Assembly: GCA_012032065.1 (NCBI GenBank) | Contig: JAAURV010000100.1 | Location: 1 to 9,310, forward strand | Source: Hyphomicrobiales bacterium | GTDB lineage: Bacteria > Pseudomonadota > Alphaproteobacteria > Rhizobiales > Aestuariivirgaceae | Direction: 5' to 3' | DNA: 9,310 bases | Shown: positions 1 to 7,242 of the stretch, in pieces | Layout of the letters: each line of letters opens with the position of its first letter | How positions within the stretch are numbered: the first letter of the stretch is position 1 | The notes under the pieces: generated by a model | What the model saw: the letters and a program-made list of their open reading frames with translations, nothing else | The model's database searches: none | Told to the model about the DNA's origin: nothing | Made by a program: the position numbers and the translations under genes

Positions 1-830
1 TGCGAGTGGTGACAGCGAGTTGGAAGCTGCGAGATGGGGGCCAAGGATGTTGCCAATCCCGTGAGTCTTGTGGGGGACTCGCACGCCGCGGCGCTGGTCC
101 ATGTTCTCGGCGAGCAATTGAAAGTGCAGAACCTGTCCGGCCTGTACGTGCGCAATCGTGCCTGCCGAAACATTCCCGGCACTTATCTTGCCGGCGAACC
201 CGCTGCCGCGCGGGTCAGCCGCTGCGAAGGTCAGCAGAAAGCCTTGCTGGAAAAATTGAAGTCGTTGCATCCGCGCGCGTGCTGGTTGCCATGCGATGGA
301 CTCTCCGGGTGTACCCGGTGAGCGGTGCTGGCGATACGGTTGGCTTCGACAACGGCGAAGGCGGACGCGAGGACATGGGCGTTCGCACTTACGTCGCGCG
401 CGATGCCGGCGGCAGTTACTCAACGGATGAACCCGCCAAGCTGGAGGCCATCAGGGAGTTCCTGGCGGGCCTCAAACTCACTGGCGCGCCGGTCGCCGTC
501 ATCTATCCGGTTCCGGAAGTCGGCTGGCACATCGGCAATCTCAACTTCAAGAACATCGTCGCCAGCGGCAAGGTGCCCACCAATGTTTCGACGGACTACG
601 ATCTGTATCTGGCCCGCAACCGCTTTATTCTGAGCGCTCTCGACAAACTCGTGCCCGAGCTTGGTTTGCGCGCGGTCGATCCGGCGGCAATCTTTTGCAA
701 CGCCGGCAAGAGACGCTGCATGGCGCAGGAAAACGGCGTGCCGCTCTATTTCGACGACGATCATGTGAGCGAAATTGGCGCCCGGATGTTGATGGCGAAA
801 GTCTTGCCGGCGATCGGGATCGAGCCTTGA
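1..830 (+). CDS. SGNH domain of an acyltransferase-3 (OafA/YrhL-like) protein, 5'-partial, frame-disrupted
   Basis: This is the C-terminal SGNH-hydrolase-like domain seen behind the ten-helix membrane part of many OafA/YrhL acyltransferases, which O-acylate surface polysaccharides. The membrane part would lie left of the window. Block I, VSLVGDSHAAAL, is at about 61-96 with the nucleophile Ser in GDSH. Block V, YFDDDHVSEIGA, is near 748-783 with the catalytic Asp/His pair. The two halves are in different frames: the first is open from 13 to 321, and the second continues in the frame ending at 830. The switch sits in the CGCGCGTG run near 277-283, where one missing G restores HPRAVLVAMRW. A stop at 10-12 in the first frame, with plausible coding in another frame before it, hints at a second break near 10-30. 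It may be a decaying gene or an assembly error. The family is fairly sure; the substrate cannot be told. Confidence 0.6.
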   Translation, partial: RVVTASWKLRDGGQGCCQSRESCGGLARRGAGPCSRRAIESAEPVRPVRAQSCLPKHSRHLSCRRTRCRAGQPLRRSAESLAGKIEVVASARVLVAMRWTLRVYPVSGAGDTVGFDNGEGGREDMGVRTYVARDAGGSYSTDEPAKLEAIREFLAGLKLTGAPVAVIYPVPEVGWHIGNLNFKNIVASGKVPTNVSTDYDLYLARNRFILSALDKLVPELGLRAVDPAAIFCNAGKRRCMAQENGVPLYFDDDHVSEIGARMLMAKVLPAIGIEP

Positions 831-849
831 CCCGCGAGTCCGGCTCGGC

Positions 850-880
850 TTGACAAATCGCCCCCTGCATGTGCTCTAGC
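850..880 (+). promoter_or_regulatory. Putative aspS promoter
   Basis: TTGACA at 850-855 is a full match to the sigma-70 -35 box. It is followed after about 17 bases by GCTCTAGC (873-880), which resembles the GCTANAWC -10 element described for Caulobacter housekeeping promoters at 6 of 8 positions. It lies in the only intergenic gap before aspS, about 30 bp from the start codon. The -35 box is strong and the -10 box is weak. Confidence 0.4.
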
Positions 881-908
881 GCCCGATTTCCGGTTTCGTG
901 AGGACTTC

Positions 909-2685
909 ATGCACGCCTACCGCAGCCACACGTGTGGACAGTTGAGACTTGACCACAGCGGTCAGGACACCCGCATTTCCGGCTGGGTGCACCGGGTGCG
1001 CGACCATGGCGGCGTGCTGTTCATCGATCTCCGCGATCACTACGGCATGACCCAGGTGGTGGCCGACCCGGATTCACCCGCCTTCAAGACTGCGGAAAAC
1101 TTCGTGCCGAATGGGTGGTGCGGATCGATGGCAAGGTGCGGCCGCGACCCGCGGGAACCGAGAACAAGGATCTGCCGACCGGCCTCATCGAGGTATTCGC
1201 GGCGGAAATCGAAATCCTTTCGCAAGCCGCCGAGTTGCCGCTGCCGGTGTTCGGCGATCAGGAGTACCCAGAGGACATTCGCCTCAAGTACCGCTTTCTC
1301 GATCTCCGCCGCGACCGCATTCACGGCAACATCATGCAACGCGGCAAGATCATCGACTCGCTCCGCCGCCGCATGAAGGAGCAGGGCTTCTTCGAATTCC
1401 AGACGCCGATCCTGACGGCTTCTTCACCGGAAGGCGCCCGCGACTACCTGGTGCCGAGCCGCATTCATCCCGGAAAATTCTACGCGTTGCCGCAGGCGCC
1501 GCAGCAGTTCAAGCAGCTGATCATGATGTCGGGCTTCGACCGCTATTTCCAGATCGCGCCCTGCTTCCGCGACGAGGACGCCCGCGCCGACCGCTCGCCT
1601 GGCGAATTCTATCAGCTCGATATCGAGATGAGTTTTGTGACTCAGGACGATGTGTTCAGCGCCGTGGAGCCGGTGTTGCGCGGCGTGTTCGAGGAGTTCG
1701 GCGAGGGCAGGCCAGTCACGCCAAAGTTCCCGCACATCGCGTTCAAGGATGCGATCCGCTGGTATGGCACCGATAAACCCGATCTCCGCAATCCCATCCG
1801 CATGCGCAACGTCACCGAACACTTCGATGGCTCGGGCTTCAAGGTTTTCGCCGGCATGATCGCCGCCGATCCCAAGGTGGAAGTGTGGGCGATCTCCGCA
1901 CCGAAAGGCGGCAGCCGCGCCTTCTGCGACCGGATGAATTCATGGGCGCAACAGCAAGGCCAACCGGGCCTCGCGTATGTTTTCTGGCGCGAAGGCGAGG
2001 AGGGCGCCGCCGGCCCCGTTGCCAAGAACATCGGGCCTGAGCGAACCGAAGCGATCCGCGCCAAGCTTGGCCTTGAGGTGGGTGACGCCGTATTCTTCGC
2101 GGCGGGGCGGCCGGAGAAATTCTACAAATTCGCCGGAGAGGCGCGGAACAAGGTGGGCGAGGAACTGAATCTCGTTGCCAAGGACCGCTTCGAGTTCTGC
2201 TGGATCGTCGATTTTCCGATGTACGAGTGGAACGAAGAAGAGAAGAAGGTCGACTTCTCGCACAACCCCTTCTCCATGCCGCAGGGCGGGCTTGAAGCGC
2301 TCGAGTCGAAGGACCCGCTGACCATCAACGCCTTCCAGTATGACATCGTCTGCAACGGCATCGAGCTATCATGGGCGCTATCAGAAATCATCGCCCGGAG
2401 GTCATGAAGAAGGCCTTCGAGATTGCGGGCTATCCGGAAGAGGTGCTGCTGGAAAAATTCGGCGGCATGTATCGCGCCTTCCAATATGGCGCGCCGCCGC
2501 ATGGCGGCATCGCGCCCGGAGTGGACCGCATCGTGATGCTTCTCTGCAACGAAACCAACCTGCGCGAAGTCGTTCTCTTCCCCATGAATCAGCAGGCCCA
2601 GGACCTGCTCATGGCCGCTCCAAGCGAAGTGACGCCCAAGCAACTCCGCGAGCTTCACATCCGGCTCAACCTGCCGGAGGCGTGA
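909..2685 (+). CDS. aspS: Aspartyl-tRNA synthetase, probably non-discriminating (Asp/Asn), with two single-base frame breaks
   Basis: AspRS charges tRNA-Asp in the cytoplasm. The ATG at 909 follows GAGGA (900-904). The N-terminal OB-fold (GWVHRVRDHGGVLFIDLRD) is followed by class II motif 2, FRDEDARADR (1565-1594), a bacterial GAD insert, and motif 3, GIAPGVDRIVML (2506-2541). His33 in RDHGG and Gly in PAGTEN match the His/Gly pair tied to non-discriminating AspRS, which also charges tRNA-Asn for GatCAB. The reading frame breaks twice. A base is missing near 1101-1104 (restoring ENFRAEWVVRID) and another near 2371-2374 (restoring IELSSGAIRNHRPEVM). With both restored the gene is 1779 nt, or 592 residues, the usual bacterial length. 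Since aspS is essential, assembly error is likelier than decay. The last 63 bp recur at 3767-3829. The C-terminus is intact, so the gene survives the islet beside it. Confidence 0.93.
2623..2685 (+). repeat. 63-bp direct repeat, left copy (aspS 3' end)
   Basis: This stretch runs from an AGC serine codon through the TGA stop of aspS, 21 codons in all. It is identical base for base to 3767-3829. Identity stops at both ends: the preceding bases differ (CCA versus CCC) and the following bases are ACTC versus GCGC. It forms the left boundary of the Fic islet. Confidence 0.95.
2660..2678. repeat. Inverted repeat with 7-base spacer inside the direct repeat
   Basis: TCCGGC (2660-2665), spacer TCAACCT (2666-2672) and GCCGGA (2673-2678) form a perfect 6-bp inverted repeat, extendable to about 8 of 10 matching positions per arm. 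The same structure is at 3804-3822. Two short inverted arms around a 6-8 base spacer is the geometry of a tyrosine-recombinase crossover core. It could equally be a weak stem-loop at the end of the aspS mRNA, and there is no T-run after it. Confidence 0.4.
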
Positions 2686-2701
2686 ACTCGTTGGCCGCCT
2701 G

Positions 2702-2730
2702 TTTACCAGAGTGAACAAAAGTCTTAAGCT
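2702..2730 (+). promoter_or_regulatory. Weak candidate promoter for the Fic operon
   Basis: TTTACC (2702-2707) and TAAGCT (2725-2730) are 17 bases apart and match the sigma-70 boxes at 4 and 3 of 6 positions. They lie in the 67-bp gap between the aspS stop and the antitoxin. Read-through from aspS is an equally good source of transcript because no terminator is visible between them. Confidence 0.2.
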
Positions 2731-2752
2731 TGATTCAGTTGGAGAAGTGGCA

Positions 2753-2932
2753 ATGACGCATAAACTGAAGACCCTCCTAGAGGCAGCCCGACGCACTTCA
2801 ATGAGTGAAAGCGAAAAGGAAGCTCAACGCAGAAGTTTTGCTTACGGTTCTGCCAAGATTGAAAATGACGATGTGACTCGGGAAATGGTGGACACGGCAG
2901 CGGAGCGTCTGAGGCAAAAGTCTTATGGCTAA
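2753..2932 (+). CDS. Class I Fic antitoxin (VbhA-like), 59 residues
   Basis: This small inhibitor binds a Fic AMP-transferase and blocks ATP positioning. The hallmark (S/T)xxxE(G/N) inhibitory motif is present as SAKIEN, Ser33-Glu37-Asn38. It lies in the expected context QRRSFAYGSAKIEN followed by DVTREMVDTAAERL, two predicted helices typical of the antitoxin_VbhA family. In known class I pairs the Glu contacts the second Arg of the Fic motif, and here the neighbour has that Arg (Arg140). The ATG at 2753 is chosen because GGAG at 2741-2744 stands 8 bases before it. An in-frame GTG at 2711 would add 14 residues but lacks a Shine-Dalgarno. The stop overlaps the Fic start by 8 bp, so translation is probably coupled with antitoxin first. 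The match of motif and partner makes this call firm. Confidence 0.88.
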   Translation: MTHKLKTLLEAARRTSMSESEKEAQRRSFAYGSAKIENDDVTREMVDTAAERLRQKSYG

Positions 2933-3725
2933 AGATCGTTCAAGTGAGGCGCAATCGCCCCTCTTGATAACTGATCGGCGCGCAATTGCTGAACGAGAAG
3001 CAGAGAATTCACTCAAGCAGTTCGATGCCTCGATGGCCGAACTGCAGAAATGGCTCAAAAACAATTCGTACAGGTTGAAACCGTCACTTTTGTTGAAGCT
3101 GAACAGAAGTGCGTTGGAAGGCATTTCGGAGTACGCCGGCAACTATCGTCCTGCTGGGGTTAAGATAACTGGCAGCTCGCACACGCCTGTTGAAGCGTCG
3201 GAGGTCCCATCTGCAGTTGAGGAAATGTGCGAGTATGTCAATGATAACTGGCAACGGCAAACCGCGGTTCATCTTTGCGCCTATGTTTTATGGCGGCTGA
3301 ACTGGATACATCCATTCGTCGATGGTAACGGCAGGACCGCAAGAGCAGTTTCATATTTGGTTCTGTGCGCAAAGTTGGGCGCCAGATTGCCGGGTAAAAA
3401 TACAATCCCTGAGCAAATTGCAGCCAACAAATCACCCTACTACCGCGCACTTGAATCGGCGGATGGGCATTACAAGAACGGCGGGAGGATCGATGTTTCG
3501 GCAATGGAATCCATGCTCGATAGTCAACTCGCACAGCAACTTGTTGACGTGCATGTAATTGCCACGGGCGGGCACCAAAAGTCAAATACAGACGTTGCCA
3601 GTCAAGATACTAAACAGTTGTCGATTTGGCAGAATGTTGTTCAAACAGTCGAAAAGCACCCCGTAATCTCCACCGGCATCATTACGATTGCGGCGGCGAT
3701 GATCGCTGTATTATTCGCGACATAG
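2925..3725 (+). CDS. Fic-domain AMP-transferase toxin with C-terminal membrane anchor
   Basis: Fic enzymes transfer AMP from ATP to a Ser, Thr or Tyr hydroxyl of a target protein. Characterised class I toxins such as VbhT/FicT hit DNA gyrase and topoisomerase IV, but the target here is unknown. Of 266 residues, 129-140 form a complete Fic motif, HPFVDGNGRTAR, with catalytic His129, Asp133, the GNGR anion hole and Arg137/Arg140. The target-docking flap is near 84-98 (SSHTPVEASEVPSAVEEM). A later segment, IPEQIAANKSPYYRALESADG (161-181), is typical of the family. Residues about 246-265 (PVISTGIITIAAAMIAVLF) are hydrophobic and end one residue before the C-terminus, so the protein is probably tail-anchored with the Fic domain in the cytoplasm. 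The ATG overlaps the antitoxin stop, with GAGG at 2911-2914. No frame breaks or missing residues are seen, so it should be active when freed from the antitoxin. Confidence 0.92.
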   Translation: MAKDRSSEAQSPLLITDRRAIAEREAENSLKQFDASMAELQKWLKNNSYRLKPSLLLKLNRSALEGISEYAGNYRPAGVKITGSSHTPVEASEVPSAVEEMCEYVNDNWQRQTAVHLCAYVLWRLNWIHPFVDGNGRTARAVSYLVLCAKLGARLPGKNTIPEQIAANKSPYYRALESADGHYKNGGRIDVSAMESMLDSQLAQQLVDVHVIATGGHQKSNTDVASQDTKQLSIWQNVVQTVEKHPVISTGIITIAAAMIAVLFAT

Positions 3726-3766
3726 CGGCAACGTCTTCAACGGCGTGGAAATTTGGTCGGACGCCC

Positions 3767-3829
3767 AGCGAAGTGACGCCCAAGCAACTCCGCGAGCTTC
3801 ACATCCGGCTCAACCTGCCGGAGGCGTGA
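3767..3829 (+). repeat. 63-bp direct repeat, right copy (orphan aspS tail)
   Basis: This is a perfect copy of 2623-2685, encoding the last 20 AspRS residues and stop but with no synthetase in front. It ends 6 bp before the stop codon of the convergent gene at 3836. It is either the original chromosomal end of aspS displaced by the islet, or the copy brought in with it. Confidence 0.95.
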
Positions 3830-3835
3830 GCGCCC

Positions 3836-5878
3836 TTAGTCGTTCGCCCTCACCGAAACGCCGAGCAGATTGACGGCGGCCGCCGGATCGTTCGGATTCA
3901 GCGCCATGAAATCCATGAGCCCCAAAGGTTTTTGCGGTTTGATCGAGATGGTGAACGACTTGGGATCGCCGAGATAACCGCCGATTGCCGCTGTCACTTG
4001 CTGCATCAGCTCCGGCGACTTGAGTTGGGATAACCCAAGCGTCGCCAATGCCGTCGCGTTGGCCTTGACGGAATTCTCGTCCATGCCCTGCATCTTGGCG
4101 GCAAAACCGACCAGCCGTTTGGTAAGGGAAGCGTCTTCGAAACGGAGCGTCAACCCATCAAAGGTGAGCGGCGCCATGGCTGCCATGATCTGCGCCGGAT
4201 CGGGATCGCCCTGCGGTGGTGCGCTTAGTATCACCGCGAAGAATTGGTTGACTACCTGTTCGGTGAGTCCGCCGATCGCGTAGTCGAGTTTGAGCTTTCC
4301 GGCTTCCTTTGTGCCGAGCGTGACTTTGGTGTCGTATGCACCGGATCCGGCGTCATGTGTCGCGGCGCCGTCAAGATCGATCGTCAGCGAGTTGTAGCCC
4401 AGCGCCGTGAACACTTCCCGCGCCTGCGGGTCCGACATCAGAAGCGCTTCGGGTATGACGAGTTCCTCGATGCGGCCTTCGGCGCGTTTGGGAAACAGCG
4501 CGCTGCCGCCTTCGCTGGTCGCCATGTAGCGCTTGAGCGAGAAGGGCGCTGTGCCTGGAATGCCCGTCGACAGGCCGGAAAACTCCATTCGCCCAACCCG
4601 CGGGATGGCGCTCACGATCTCTCCGGCGAGGCGCGCTACTTCCTGCTGGTCGAGCGGTTCGTTGCGTCTTTTCTTTTGGTCCAGCAGCCCGATGTCGAAA
4701 AATGTCGTTACCTTGGGCCATGTGACATCCGCCAATTCGAATGCCGCGAGCGAGGCCATGAAGTCTGGATCCTTGACGTCGAAGCCCGACATTTTGAGCT
4801 TGCCCAATCCGTCGGATGACAGATTCTCGAACGCGGCCGATTGAAGCGCGATTGTGCCTTGCGTCGGAAGTGTGCCCTTGAGATCGGACATCTCGAATGA
4901 ATTGAAGCGGAACCAGCCCACGAGGCCCGAGAAATTGTCGCGCATGAGCGTGGCCATTTCGGCCTCGGGGAGGTCGGGGCCTTTCGTAAGCAACGTGTCA
5001 TAGAGCGCCAAGAACGGTCTCTCCGGCTGGCGGATATCCATGGCTCCCATTTTGATCGATCCGATGGAGAACGTCTCCGCGCCATCGACCGTCGCCGTGA
5101 GCTTGCCGATCTCGGCGCTCTCGAGCCCGGTGCGCCATGTGGGATCTCCTTTGCCGCCCGGATAGGCATCGGGGTCGGTGATCTTCACAAAGGCGCCCCA
5201 GTCGAAATTCCGTGCAACCATTCCGTTCCACGTTAACTGAACCGCAGGCCCATCGCCTTCCTTAATGGTCTGGGCAATGCGGGCCACCGAATTGAGCGCC
5301 AGCTTGCCCTTCGACATGCCTTCGTAGCGCAGGTCTTCGTAGGTGATCGTCTGCACCTGCGGCTTGGACGGGCTGGTTTTCACGCCGATTTCGGCATCGA
5401 GCCGGGGAAACACGATGTCCTTGAACGCGACATCGGCAATGCGGCTGTAGAGTCTGGCAATCGACGTGGCGGGCTGCTTCTCGTCGTAGGCCCATCCGCT
5501 CAGTGAAGGGAAGCTCAAGTCGTGGCCATTCGCCTTCTCTACCGAAAGGCTGCCTTCCGGAAACTTCGCCGAGAAAGTGTCGAGCATAAAGGAAGAGAGC
5601 GTCGCGCCGCCGCCATCGCCGGGCGAAAGATCTTCAAGCTCGAGCTTGTTGCCGGAAAACGTGAGGCCGCCGCTCGCCAGGGAGATGGTGAGGCCGTCGA
5701 CAATCGTCTTCGAGCCCGAGCTGGAGATGCCATTCGTGGAGGCATTCCAGGTGGCGGAGGAATCGATCGCCGCGATCAGATCGCGGATCATCGCTTCGCT
5801 TTCGGGACTTGCAAGGGCGGGCGCGGTCCAAGCGCTGGTCAAAACCAGCGCCAGGGCAAGTGTCTTGCGGCGGGCCAT
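3836..5878 (-). CDS. Secreted protein of unknown function, 680 residues, larger of two tandem paralogues
   Basis: I do not recognise a named family. A clear signal peptide (MARRKTLALALVLTSAW, cleavage likely after APALA) points to the periplasm or cell envelope. The mature protein alternates short beta-type stretches rich in Gly, Ser, Asp and Leu with no transmembrane helix and no visible catalytic motif. The last 190 or so residues align with the end of the upstream gene's product through shared blocks: LRFEDASLTKR, MQGMDE, LGLSQLK, and a C-terminus of LGVSVRAND. The extra length is a central insert of about 270 residues that may hold divergent copies of the same fold. The ATG at 5878 is chosen over a TTG at 5890 because TGAGG (5889-5885) lies 6 bases before it and overlaps the upstream stop, implying coupled translation. 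The reading frame is intact. Confidence 0.8.
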   Translation of the reverse strand: MARRKTLALALVLTSAWTAPALASPESEAMIRDLIAAIDSSATWNASTNGISSSGSKTIVDGLTISLASGGLTFSGNKLELEDLSPGDGGGATLSSFMLDTFSAKFPEGSLSVEKANGHDLSFPSLSGWAYDEKQPATSIARLYSRIADVAFKDIVFPRLDAEIGVKTSPSKPQVQTITYEDLRYEGMSKGKLALNSVARIAQTIKEGDGPAVQLTWNGMVARNFDWGAFVKITDPDAYPGGKGDPTWRTGLESAEIGKLTATVDGAETFSIGSIKMGAMDIRQPERPFLALYDTLLTKGPDLPEAEMATLMRDNFSGLVGWFRFNSFEMSDLKGTLPTQGTIALQSAAFENLSSDGLGKLKMSGFDVKDPDFMASLAAFELADVTWPKVTTFFDIGLLDQKKRRNEPLDQQEVARLAGEIVSAIPRVGRMEFSGLSTGIPGTAPFSLKRYMATSEGGSALFPKRAEGRIEELVIPEALLMSDPQAREVFTALGYNSLTIDLDGAATHDAGSGAYDTKVTLGTKEAGKLKLDYAIGGLTEQVVNQFFAVILSAPPQGDPDPAQIMAAMAPLTFDGLTLRFEDASLTKRLVGFAAKMQGMDENSVKANATALATLGLSQLKSPELMQQVTAAIGGYLGDPKSFTISIKPQKPLGLMDFMALNPNDPAAAVNLLGVSVRAND

Positions 5879-5886
5879 GAAAAACC

Positions 5887-7107
5887 TCAATCGTTGGCGG
5901 ATACGGAAACACCAAGCTGTGTGATCGCCGCACCGGGGTCTTGCGGGCTAAAACCCATCATCTCCTGCACGGTAACGGGCGCCGCGGGCTTCAGCGACAC
6001 GGTGAGCGAGCGCGGGTCCTTCAAGAACGCGTTAATGGCCGCGACAGTCTGATCCGTGAACGCTTGGTTCTTGAGTTGCGCCAGACCCAACTGCGCCATG
6101 GCGCCGGCACTCGCCACCATCGTCGCCTCGTCCATGCCCTGCATGGCGGCGATCATCGGCAGCACGCGTTTGGTGATCGATGCGTCTTCGAAGCGGAGTT
6201 TGACCGAGCTGAGCGTCACGCCCATGAGCTGGGGCATCATCGCATTGAAATCCGGCTCCCGGCCGGCTTTGCTGGCGCTTTGCAATTCGCCGACGGCGGC
6301 CATCGGAACATTGGCGGCGGCGGCGGAGAACTGCAGGCTGCCCATATCCTTCATGTCATAGGCGCCAGACATGTCGAAGCTCAGAGCTTCCGGCGTCACG
6401 TCGAGCTTGCCCTTACCCGAAAGATCGATGCGGATGTCGGTGTAGCCCAACTGCTTCAGCTGACCCGCCGTATCCAGCATCGCGATTGCCGATTCGGGAA
6501 TGACGAGATTGGAGAAGCGCGCGTCGAACATGCCCGAGCCGGTGTTGGGATCGCCGTCCCAAGTTGCCGAGTAACCATCCGCGGTTACCGTCACGCCATT
6601 GACGGTCATGGTCATCTTTCCGAACTCGGTCTTGCGGGCAACGCTCATCGACGCGCGGAACTGGTCGAGCGCGGACGGTTGGTCGCCGAGGGCCAGAACA
6701 TACCAGCCTTCCGTCCGCCCTTCCGGCACGTCGATCGCGACCGACACGGGCATGGTCGCGCCCGAGGGATCGGAGACATCGACCTTCATGCCCTTGAACG
6801 TGGCGTTGGAAATCTCGAAGAGGCCGCTTCCCTTGTCGGACACGCCGTTCAGCGCCATCTCGCCGACGGTAAACTTGATTGCCGGTTCCGTGCCCGAGGC
6901 GGGAGCATCGAAGGACATGTTGGTTACGGTGATGTTGCCCGAGCCGTCGTCAGCGATGTTGCCGATGCTGGCGCTGCCCTTGAGCTGAGTTTCGAACGAT
7001 TGCAGGATTGCCGTTACGACAGGCGGCCGGTCCTGTGCCAAAGCCGGCACGGTGAGCGCCGATGTAGCGAGAAACGCGGATGTGAAAGCGAGTGCGAGGG
7101 GCCTCAT
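5887..7107 (-). CDS. Secreted protein of unknown function, 406 residues, smaller tandem paralogue
   Basis: The product has a signal peptide (MRPLALAFTSAFLATSALTVPALAQ, cleavage likely after ALA) and no other membrane segment, so it is probably periplasmic. It is beta-rich with repeated pairs such as GNITVTNMSF, GLFEISNATFKGM and KMTMTVNGVTVTADG. Its C-terminal half matches the downstream protein: KQLGYTDIRIDLSG, LRFEDASITKR, AAMQGMDE, LGLAQLK, DPRSLTVSLKP, and the ending LGVSVSAND. The ATG at 7107 follows a strong Shine-Dalgarno, TAAGGAG (7120-7114), 6 bases away, and is preferred over the TTG at 7113. It is first in a two-gene operon, with a stop 8 bases ahead of the next ATG. It is read divergently from the transpeptidase across 135 bp. 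The function is not known to me; an envelope role is inferred from export and neighbours only. Confidence 0.8.
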   Translation of the reverse strand: MRPLALAFTSAFLATSALTVPALAQDRPPVVTAILQSFETQLKGSASIGNIADDGSGNITVTNMSFDAPASGTEPAIKFTVGEMALNGVSDKGSGLFEISNATFKGMKVDVSDPSGATMPVSVAIDVPEGRTEGWYVLALGDQPSALDQFRASMSVARKTEFGKMTMTVNGVTVTADGYSATWDGDPNTGSGMFDARFSNLVIPESAIAMLDTAGQLKQLGYTDIRIDLSGKGKLDVTPEALSFDMSGAYDMKDMGSLQFSAAAANVPMAAVGELQSASKAGREPDFNAMMPQLMGVTLSSVKLRFEDASITKRVLPMIAAMQGMDEATMVASAGAMAQLGLAQLKNQAFTDQTVAAINAFLKDPRSLTVSLKPAAPVTVQEMMGFSPQDPGAAITQLGVSVSAND

Positions 7108-7242
7108 TAGCAACTCCTTAAGGGTCGAGGGACAAACTTGTTAACACAAGCTTACGTGAATGGCTGCCGAACCGCCATGCCCATTGCTCGCGCTTGACGC
7201 TATGGTTATTAGGGTGCCGAAGGGGCTGAATAGAGGGATTCG
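7108..7242. promoter_or_regulatory. Divergent intergenic region with an inverted repeat
   Basis: The 135 bp between two divergent genes must hold both promoters. CTTGT-TAAC-ACAAG (7137-7150) is a 5-4-5 inverted repeat on the side of the secreted-protein operon and could be an operator. TTGACG at 7194-7199 is a possible -35 box for the transpeptidase, but no convincing -10 follows at the right distance. Confidence 0.2.

Larger units (their letters stand above)
2686..3829 (+). mobile_element. Fic toxin-antitoxin islet integrated at the aspS 3' end
   Basis: This is a 1144-bp unit between the two copies of the aspS tail, counted with one copy. It holds only the antitoxin and Fic genes plus short flanks (2686-2752 and 3726-3766). 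Its base use is visibly richer in A/T than aspS and the downstream genes, with codons such as TTA, ATA and AAA, which suits a recent arrival. Integrative elements that use the 3' end of a gene as attachment site usually carry a copy of that end and leave it as a direct repeat, as seen here. No integrase, transposase, terminal inverted repeat or short target-site duplication is visible. The unit must have been moved in trans, lost its recombinase, or come in by homologous recombination. Islet status is well supported; the mechanism is inferred. Confidence 0.7.

Noticed and set aside
2711..2752. Upstream GTG start for the antitoxin
   Set aside because: It lacks a Shine-Dalgarno, while the ATG at 2753 has GGAG at good spacing and gives the usual antitoxin length.
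3626..3829. Plus-strand frame of 67 codons ending in the AspRS tail residues
   Set aside because: It overlaps the Fic gene out of frame, and its tail comes only from the repeat copy being open in that frame. There is no start signal, so it is not a fusion gene.
2686..3829. Insertion sequence or transposon
   Set aside because: No transposase, terminal inverted repeats or short target duplication; the 63-bp repeat is gene-tail sequence, far longer than typical target duplications.
5941..7110. Long plus-strand open frame of 389 codons
   Set aside because: It is antisense to the 406-residue secreted protein, which has a signal peptide and a strong Shine-Dalgarno. The plus-strand product is His/Arg-rich without motifs, as expected for a GC-rich shadow frame.
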